From assembly GCA_039028975.1 (NCBI GenBank), contig JBCCHB010000059.1, forward strand, positions 1-64,000: a DNA stretch of 64,000 nt. Reading direction: 5' to 3'. The stretch comes from JAHBNG01 sp039028975 (lineage in GTDB: Bacteria; Chloroflexota; Anaerolineae; Caldilineales; Caldilineaceae). Position 1 is the stretch's first letter, and the number at the start of each line of letters is the position of its first letter. The notes beneath the pieces were generated by a model that saw only the letters and a list, made by a program, of their open reading frames with translations, ran no database searches and was not told the DNA's origin. Below are positions 43,201 to 52,200 of the stretch, in pieces. A program made the position numbers and the translations under genes.

Positions 43201-46200
43201 CAGGACTCAGAACACAGGACCCAGGACCCCAGACTTTGGACTTCTTGACCTACCGCGAGTTAAACCATAGTGCCAACCAACTCGCTCACCATCTGCTGTC
43301 ACTGGGCGTCGCGCCAGATATTCTGGTGGGCATCTGTGTGGATCGGTCGCTGGAGATGATAGTGGGGTTGTTAGGTATCCTCAAAGCTGGCGGGGCTTAT
43401 GTGCCGCTAGACCCGGCCTATCCCCAGGACCGGTTGACCTTCATGCTCCAAGACGCCAATGTCTCAATTTTGTTGACCCAGGAACATCTAATAGATAGCC
43501 TACCACCAACCACAGCACAACTGGTCTGCCTGGATAGCGATTGGTCACAGATTGCCAACCAAAGCAAGGCGAACCTACCCAGGCGGACACAACCTCATAA
43601 TCTGGCCTATGTCATCTATACTTCTGGTTCTACCGGAGGGCCAAAGGGGGTTATGATATCCCATCTCGGACTATGCAATGTGACTCTTGCTCACATCAGG
43701 GCATATGAAATTCAACCTACAAGCCAACTTCTTCAGCTTGTTTCGTTAAGCTTTGATGTGGCAACTGCAGATGTATTTATGACTCTTTGTGCAGGCGCAA
43801 CCCTCCATCTGGTAAAACAGAGAGAGTTGGTTGCGGGTAACTCTCTTCTACAGCAACTGCGCAGCCGGACAATTACACATGCCCATATACCACCGTCCAT
43901 GCTGTCTGCCACTCCGTATGAAGACTTATCTACATTACAAGCCATTATTGTTGGCGGTGAAGCCATTCCTCTTGATGTGATGAGACAGTGGGCTGTTGGA
44001 CGGAGCTTTTATAATGCCTACGGTCCCACGGAGGCAGCTATCACGACAACCATTATGGCCTGTGATGAAACAACGGCCCACTATTCGAAACTACCAATAG
44101 GCAGGCAGATAGAGAATGCGCAAGTATACATCCTGGATCGGGAGATGGAGCCTGTACCAGTAGGTGTGGTGGGAGAACTACATATCGGAGGGATCGGGTT
44201 AGCGCGGGGATATCTGAATCGACCGGACTTAACGACCGAGAAGTTTATCCGCAATCCCTTTGGCGCGGGGCGACTATACAAAACAGGAGATCTGGCGCGT
44301 TGGCTACCGGATGGACATATCGAATTCTTGGGCCGGACGGACCATCAGGTTAAGGTGCGCGGCTTCCGCATTGAGCTAGGAGAAATCGAAGCTGTACTAA
44401 GTCAGCATCCAGATGTGCAGGATGTGGTGGTGATTACGCGGGAAGATACGGGACAGAATCGATTGATAGCGTATGTAGTGGAAAAGTTGCAGAGAGGAAA
44501 CGTTGCAACGTTGCAAAGCGAGGAGCCTACCTTGCGCGACTACTTACGCACCAAATTGCCTAATTATATGATCCCTTCAGCATTCGTCGTGTTGGATGCG
44601 TTCCCGCTGACGCCCAATGGTAAAGTGGATCGACAGGCACTGCCGACAGTTGAGCGGTCGGCACTGGCAATGACGGAAGAATTTGTGCCACCCCAAACCC
44701 CAACCGAAGAGGTGCTTGCTACAATTTGGGCGGATGTGCTGGGCTTGGAACAGGTGGGACGACACGACAACTTCTTTGAGGCAGGAGGCGATTCGATTAT
44801 CAGTCTCCAGATTATCAGCCGCGCCCAAGCCACCGGGCTACACCTGACACCGAATCAAGTCTTTGAAACCCAGACGTTAGCCGAACTGGCGCTGTTGGCG
44901 ACACAGGTTCGTCCTGTTCAAGCAGAACAGGGGCTGGTGACGGGGAAAGTGCCGCTGATGCCGATTCAATCGTGGTTCTTTGAACAAAATTGGGTGAATC
45001 TCCATCACTTCAACCAGTCGGTGGTAGAGACGGTTGATGGCAAAATTGAGAAAGACTTCCTGGTGAAGGCAGTGGCCTATTTACTGCAGCATCACGATGC
45101 GTTGCGCTTGCGCTATACACAGACCGAGAGTGGCTGGCAGCAGCACCATTCGGAACTCTCCACCATTCCAACCACCGACATGGCGACTTGGCGAGCAGAA
45201 GCCGAAGCCTGTGTGCATCAAATTGACTTGAGCCATCTTTCGTCAGCGCAACAAGAAGACGCGCTGATAGAACAGAATCTCCTCTACCAGGCCAGCCTCG
45301 ATATCACCCACGGACCTCTCATGCAGGTGGTGAGCTTTGACTGTGGTGTGGATCAGCCACAGCGTTTGCTCTTGATCATCCACCATCTAATCGTAGACTG
45401 GGTCTCCTGGCGGATTCTGCTCCCAGACTTGTGGCGCATCTATGATCAGGTGGCGCAGTGTCTTCGGGTCCAGTTACCAGCCAAAGGGTGTTCGTTCAAA
45501 GCGTGGGCGCTGTGGCTACATGAATATGCCCAGAGCAAAACGCTGCTGGCGGAAATGGACCATTGGCTTTCTCTCCCCGAGCCGAGCATTCGACCCTTGC
45601 CAGTTGACTATCCAGAGCATCAGGCGAAGGCGACGGTTGGTACAGCGGATGGGGTAACATGCTGCCTGTCGGCGGAAGAGACCCAAGAGCTGTTGCAAGA
45701 AGTGCCAGCGGTCTATCATACTCAGATCAATGACCTGCTGCTGACGGCGTTGGTGCAGAGCTTCGCTGCATGGACAGGAAACCCAACCTTGCTTCTCGAT
45801 TTAGAGGGGCATGGTCGGGAGGCGTTGACAGAGACCCTGGATGCTTCTCGAACGGTCGGCTGGTTTACCTCTTCCTTCCCAGTCTGTCTCACTTTGGAGG
45901 CAGCGGATCCAGGAGCAATCATCAAGTCTGTTAAAGAACAACTGCGGAAGATCCCGCAACGAGGCATCGGGTATGGGCTGCTGCGCTATCTGAACCCAGA
46001 GACCGGGGCACAACTGGCAGCACTGCCTGATGCTGAGATCAGCTTCAACTATGGCGGTCAGTTCAGAGAGGTCCAGATGGCATCGCTGGGAGGTGAATGG
46101 GATGAGCGGGAAGCATTGGGCTATCTCTTCAACATCAACGGTGCGGTAGTTGGGGATCAGTTGACCTTCTCTTGGCTTTACAGTCAAACCCTGTATCGAC

Positions 46201-49200
46201 GTGAGACGGTAGAGCAGTTGGCTCAGGGCTTCGTCACGGCCCTGCAAGGCTTGATTGCTCACTGCCAGTCGCCCGATGTTGGTGGCTACACGCCCAGCGA
46301 CTTTCCTTTGACAAACCTGACCCAAGGTCAACTGGAGGAACTTATCAGTCGGGGAGAGAGGATCACTGATCTCTATCCGCTCTCGCCCATGCAGACGGGA
46401 ATGCTCTTCCATAGCCTTATTGCACCAGAGAGTGGAGTCTACGTGACGCAAATCAATCTGCGGTTGATCGGCGACCTGAATGTGGCGCGCTTCAGAGAGG
46501 CGTGGCAGTGGCTCATCGACCGCCACGAGATTCTGCGCACGGCCTTTGTCTGGGAAGGGCTGGGTACACCGGTGCAGATCGTGCATGAACAGGTAAGCGT
46601 ACCTTGGGATGTGCAAGACTGGTGTCACATGGCTGAGAATGAGCAGGAAGTCAAGCTAGCAACGCTACTCGGGGCTGAGCGGGCGGCAGGCTTTGAGCTC
46701 GACCAGGCTCCGCTGGCGCGTTACACCCTGTTGCGACTGAGTGAACGCAACTATCAGTTCATCTGGCACTGCCATCACCTGTTGATCGATGGGTGGAGTC
46801 TTCCCATTCTCCTCAAGGAGCTATTCACCCACTATTCAGGAAACACAACATTACTTTCTCGCCCCTATCCCTATCGGGAATATATCGCCTGGCTGCAACA
46901 GCAGGATCGGGATCAGGCCGAACAATTCTGGCGACGAACACTGGCTGGGTTTACCAGACCCACGCCCTTGGTCGTGGACGGAACTCATGCACAACACAAT
47001 GAAGATAACGAGGCAGTATACCAAACCCACTATAGTAATCTGCCGACCGAACTCAGCCAACGCTTGAGCGACTTTGCCCGCCAGCATCGTCTGACCCTGA
47101 ATACGCTGATACAAGGGGCATGGGCACTTCTGTTGGGGCGCTACAGTAGTGAGGAAGAGGTGCTCTTTGGCGTAACTGTATCAGGCCGGCAGGGAGAATT
47201 CCAGGGTATGGAAGAGATGGTCGGCTTGTTCATCAACACATTGCCTTTGCGGGTCAAGCTGCCATCTGAGAAGGAGATCATTCCCTGGCTGCAAGAACTC
47301 CAGCAACAACATGTTCAGCAGGAAGCATATAGCTACACCCCACTGGTGGAGATCCAGAATTGGAGCGAAGTGCCTGCTGCTGGGGGACCTCTAGGGGCAC
47401 TCTTTGAGAGCATTCTGGTCTTCGAGAATTATCCCATTGCAACGGGGCTAGCCGAAGAGTTAGGGGAATTGAACATAGAGTACGTTGATGCAGTTGAGCA
47501 GACCAACTACCCGTTAACAGTAGGTATTGTACCAGGAGAAACCGTGACGCTCATGATGAGCTACGATGTAGATCGCTTTGACCCAGCCACGATAGAGCGC
47601 ATGATGGGCCACATGCAGACCCTGCTCCAGGGTATTGTGGATAATTCAGAGCGACCCATTGCTGAATTCCCTTTGCTCACCTTAGCCGAGCAGCATCGAC
47701 TCTTGGTAGAGTGGAATGATACACAGGTCGCTTACCCCCAAGACAAGTTCATTCATCAGCTTTTTGAAGAGCAGGCGGAACGGATGCCGGATGCCATAGC
47801 AATCCAAAGTCCACGGTCGGAAACTCAAAGTCCACGGTTGGAAGTCCAAAGTCCGCGGTCGGAAGTCGAAAGTCAATATGGCAGGACACAGACCCAGGAC
47901 CCAGGACCCAAGACCCAAGACTCAGGACTCAGGACCCAAGACCCAGGACTCAGGACCCAGGACTCAGGACCCAAGACTCAGGACCCAGGACTCAGGACCC
48001 AGGACTCAGGACCCAGGACCCAGGACTCAGAACCCAAGACTCAGGACCCAGGACCCAAGACCCAAGACCCAGGACTCAGAACCCAAGACTCAGGACTCAG
48101 GACCCAAGACCCAGGACCCAAGACTCAGGACTCAGGACTCAGGACCCAGGACTTTCTGACTTATCGAGAGTTGAACGAACGCGCCAACCAACTAGCCCAC
48201 TACCTCCAATCTGTCGGGGTGGGAGCCGAAACGCTGGTTGGTCTCTGTGTGGAACGTTCGCTGGAGATGGTCGTCGGGCTGTTAGGTATTCTGAAATCGG
48301 GTGGGGCGTATGTGCCGCTGGATCCAGACTATCCCACGGAACGCCTGGCTTTCATCCTGCAGGATACGAACATTTCCGTACTGTTGACCCAAGATGACTT
48401 AGCGGGGTATTTGCCATCGACTACGGCGCAGATCATCTATTTAGACAGTGATTGGTTACAGATTGCTGAGCAAAAACGAAACAACTTGGCTGGACAGATG
48501 CAAGCCCACAATCTGGCCTATGTCATCTATACCTCTGGCTCCACGGGCCAACCCAAAGGCGTAATGATTGAACACCTTTCGCTGGTTGGGCATATCAACT
48601 CTGTTCTCGACAAGTATCGGCTAAGCGCCCAAGATCGTATTCTTCAGTTTGCCTCCACAAGTTTTGATGTTTCGTTAGAGCAGATATTCTCTGCCCTCTG
48701 TTGCGGTGCAAGGCTCCTTGTACGGGGACACGACGTCTGGAGTCACGAACAGTTTAATCAGCAGGTAGTGAACCAGGGCATTACCGTTGCCGACCTAGCT
48801 CCTGCCTACTTCCACGGACTGGTTACTCAATGGCTTGAGGAACCGTCGCTTTATAGAAACAGTCAGCTGCGCCTTATCCTGATCGGTGGCGAAAAAGTTC
48901 AAGCGGAAGCCATCCATCTATGGCAACAGTTGCCCGCACCCAAACCTCAGTTGCTCAATGCCTACGGACCTACTGAAGCGACCATTACGGCGACATGTTT
49001 TGAGTTGTCCAGCTATCATCCTGACGAGGGGGCGTCCAATCTGCCCATTGGCCAGCCGCTAGCCAATAGGAATATCCACATTCTCGATTCAAATCTGCAA
49101 CTAGCCCCGATTGGTATTGAGGGTGAACTGCACATTGGCGGTGCGGGGCTGGCACGAGGCTATCTGAATCAACCCAACCTGACTGCCGAAAAGTTCATCC

Positions 49201-52200
49201 CCAATCCATTTGGTGAAGGGATAATATACAAAACGGGCGATTTGGCGCGCTGGCTACCAGATGGAAACATTGAATTCGTGGGCCGAATGGACCATCAGGT
49301 GAAGGTGCGCGGCTTTCGCATCGAGTTGGGAGAAATCGAGGTCGTACTAGGCCAACATCCAGACATACACCATGTCGTAGTGGTTGTGCAAGAGGATGCC
49401 GAGCAGAATCGAGTGGTGGCCTATTTAGTCCAAAGGCAGCGGGCCGAAGTCGATGGTCTCACCCAAGGCGATACGACTCAGAACTACCGGGACTATCTCC
49501 GTACCAAACTGCCCGACTACATGATACCCTCAGCATTTGTGGTGTTGGATGCATTGCCGCTGATGCCTAACGGTAATGTAGATCGTCAAGCACTGCCCAT
49601 GATTGATCGGTCGTCACGGGCAATGACCCATGCATTTTCGCCACCGCAAACCAAACCCGAGCAAGTATTGGCCACCATCTGGGCGGAGGTGTTGGGTCTG
49701 GAGCAGGTCAGTCTGCACGATAACTTCTTTGAATTAGGGGGCGATTCAATTGTCAGTCTCCAGATTATTAGCCGCGCGCGGGCTGTTGGGTTGTACTTCA
49801 CCCCTCGTCAAGTCTTTGACGCCCAGACGTTAGCCGAACTAGCGCAAATGGCGACAACGGTTAATCATGTGCTGGCCGAACAGGGTTTAGTGAAGGGACG
49901 CATGCCGCTTCTGCCGATCCAAGCATGGTTCTTTGAACAGCATCGGGTGAATCCCCATCACTTTAACCAGTCGATGGTGGAAAAGGCTAAGTACCAAATT
50001 GACAGAGAAACCTTAGCGCAGGCCATGGCCTATCTACTGCAGCACCACGATGCGTTACGCTTACGCTACGTGCAGACAGAAGATGGCTGGCAGCAGCACC
50101 ATGCAGAACCCTCTGCCACGTCAACTAGCAATCTATCAACCACTAACATGGCGGCCTGGTTGGCAGAAGCGGAGGATTGCGTGCATCAGGTTGACTTGAG
50201 CCATCTCTCGCCAGCCGAACAACAGGACGCGCTGGTGGAACAGAATCGACTCTATCAGGCCAGTCTAAATATCACCCACGGACCGCTCATGCGGGTAGTG
50301 GTGTTTGACTGTGGTCCGGAGCAACCGCAGCGTTTGCTGAGCATCATTCACCATCTGGTCGTAGACCTAGTCTCCTGGCGGGTTCTGATTTCGGACCTGT
50401 GGCGCGTCTATGACCAGGTGGCGCAGCACGAATCGATCCAGTTGCCCGCCAAGAGCAGTTCGTTCAAAGCATGGGCGCTACGGTTACGGGAATACGCCCA
50501 GAGCGAAGCGTTGTTGGAGGAAACGGGCCATTGGATGTCGCTAGCTGGGCAGTCGGTTCCTGCACTACGGGTCGATTATCCGAGACAACGAGCGAATGCG
50601 ACGGTTGGTACGGCGGATGTGGTGACGTGTCGGCTATCAAGGGAAGAGACCCAAGCGCTATTGCAAGAGGTGCCAGCGGTCTATCATACCCAAATCAACG
50701 ACCTGCTGCTGACGGCGCTTGTGTGGCGGGTGATGGAGTGGTCGGGCTGCCCAACCCTGTTGCTCGATCTGGAAGGCCATGGCCGAGAAGCACTGGATGA
50801 ATCCTTGGATCTCTCACGCACGGTGGGCTGGTTCACCTCGCTCTATCCGGTCTGCTTGACCTTGGATAGCACCGAGCCGGGCACAGCAATCAAGTCAATC
50901 AAAGAGCAACTGCGCAAGATCCCGCGGCGGGGCATTGGGTATGGTCTGTTGCGCTATCTGAACCTGGAGACTGCGACACAGTTGGCAGCATTACCTGAGG
51001 CTGAGATCAGCTTTAACTATGGAGGTCAGTTCGAGGGGAAGGGAATGGAGTCGCTAGGGAACGAAGAAGATGAACAGGAATTGTTGAGGTATCTGTTCAA
51101 TATCAATGGAGCAATCGTCGCTGACGAACTGATCATGACGTGGCAGTACAGCCGGAATCTGTATCAGCGAGAGACGGTAGAGCAGTTGGCTGAAGGCTAT
51201 ATCACGGCCTTACAAGGACTGATTGCCCACTGTCAGTCGCCCGCTGCTGGCGGCTATACACCCAGTGACTTTACAGAGATTGCCATTGACGATCAAGTAC
51301 AATTGGATGCTCTTCTGACCAAGATTGATTCAGCCATGGAACCTATTCGAAAAGTGGTTGTAAGTCCGACTAGTTTTTCGGGGCAGAGCACACCGTCACA
51401 AAACCTATCGGAGATGCACGTAGAAGATCAAAGGGCGCAACGGCAGATTGAGACTATCTATCCGTTATCGCCCTCTCAACAGGGAATGCTCTTCGACACA
51501 TTATCGTTTTCTAAATCGGAATCAACGTCGGATAAGTACATGGAAATCACTGTCCATGATCTGCATGGTCCTTTAGATGTCGCTACTTTTCGTCGGGCCT
51601 GGCAGGATGTCATGGCACGGCATCCGGCTTTGCGGACTGGCTTTGTGTGGGAAGATCGGGCTGAACCGCTACAGTTTGTCTTACAGCAGGGAACTGTACC
51701 CTTTGTCTATCAGGACTGGCGCTCGTTTTCGCCTGAACAACAGCAGATTGAAGAGGAAGCTTATCTAAGAAATGTGCGAGCGGTAGGCTTTAACCTGGCA
51801 CAGCCACCCTTGATGCACATTGTGCTATTCTGCCTTGGGGATCATCGGCATCGCTTGGTTTGGGCTTCTCACCATATTTTGGCCGATGGTTGGTGTGTCC
51901 CCATTGTGCTACATGATCTCTTGACCTTTTACGAAGCCGACCAATCAGGTCAGAGAGTGTCGTTGCCGCCAGCCCCGCGGTACGAACAGTATATTCACTG
52001 GCTCAAGCAACAGGATGTCTCCCAGGCCAGGCAATTCTGGCAAACCTACTTGCATGGCTTCACGCAGACAACACCCTTGGGAAGAGAAGCTGAATCTAGC
52101 CACGTCGTTCCCGAAGAAGAAGAGTTCGGTGACACAACAGGTGCTTTGTCAATAGAGACTACGAAGGCTCTCCAGAGGCTTGGACAACGCAATCGCTTGT

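Larger units (their letters stand above)
46350..51290 (+). other. Module 9: C2 - A2 (A10 Lys lost) - PCP2 - E2
   Basis: C2 (residues ~12024-12479) has CHHLLIDGWSLP and is expected to be a D-L condensing type because an E domain precedes it. A2 (~12484-13109) has YTSGSTGQPKGV, NAYGPTEATIT, YKTGDLARW and GRMDHQVKVRGFRIE. Its A10 motif, however, reads NGNVDRQAL, with Asn13099 (AAT at 49575) in place of the invariant Lys. Pocket positions by eye are D-V-E-D-L-G-A-I-T-N; the two acids suggest a basic substrate. PCP2 has Ser13156. E2 (~13201-13671) has HHLVVDLVSW, EGHGREAL, RTVGWFTS and FNYGGQF. A 259-nt heptamer array lies in the N-terminal loop of A2. Confidence 0.88.

Noticed and set aside
45376..45410. 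Inactive E1 because HHxxxDG reads HHLIVDW
   Set aside because: Epimerisation domains have HHxxxDxxSW, where the residue after Asp varies. The other E motifs are intact, and E2 likewise has Leu there.
45801..46628. 275-codon minus-strand ORF within the megasynthase
   Set aside because: Antisense shadow of E1/C2, which have full catalytic motifs on the plus strand.
47878..48159. Alternative-frame ORF through the heptamer array, or a CRISPR-like array
   Set aside because: A 7-nt period makes every frame open and gives the same rotated peptide. There are no spacers of 25-40 nt, so it is neither a separate gene nor a CRISPR.
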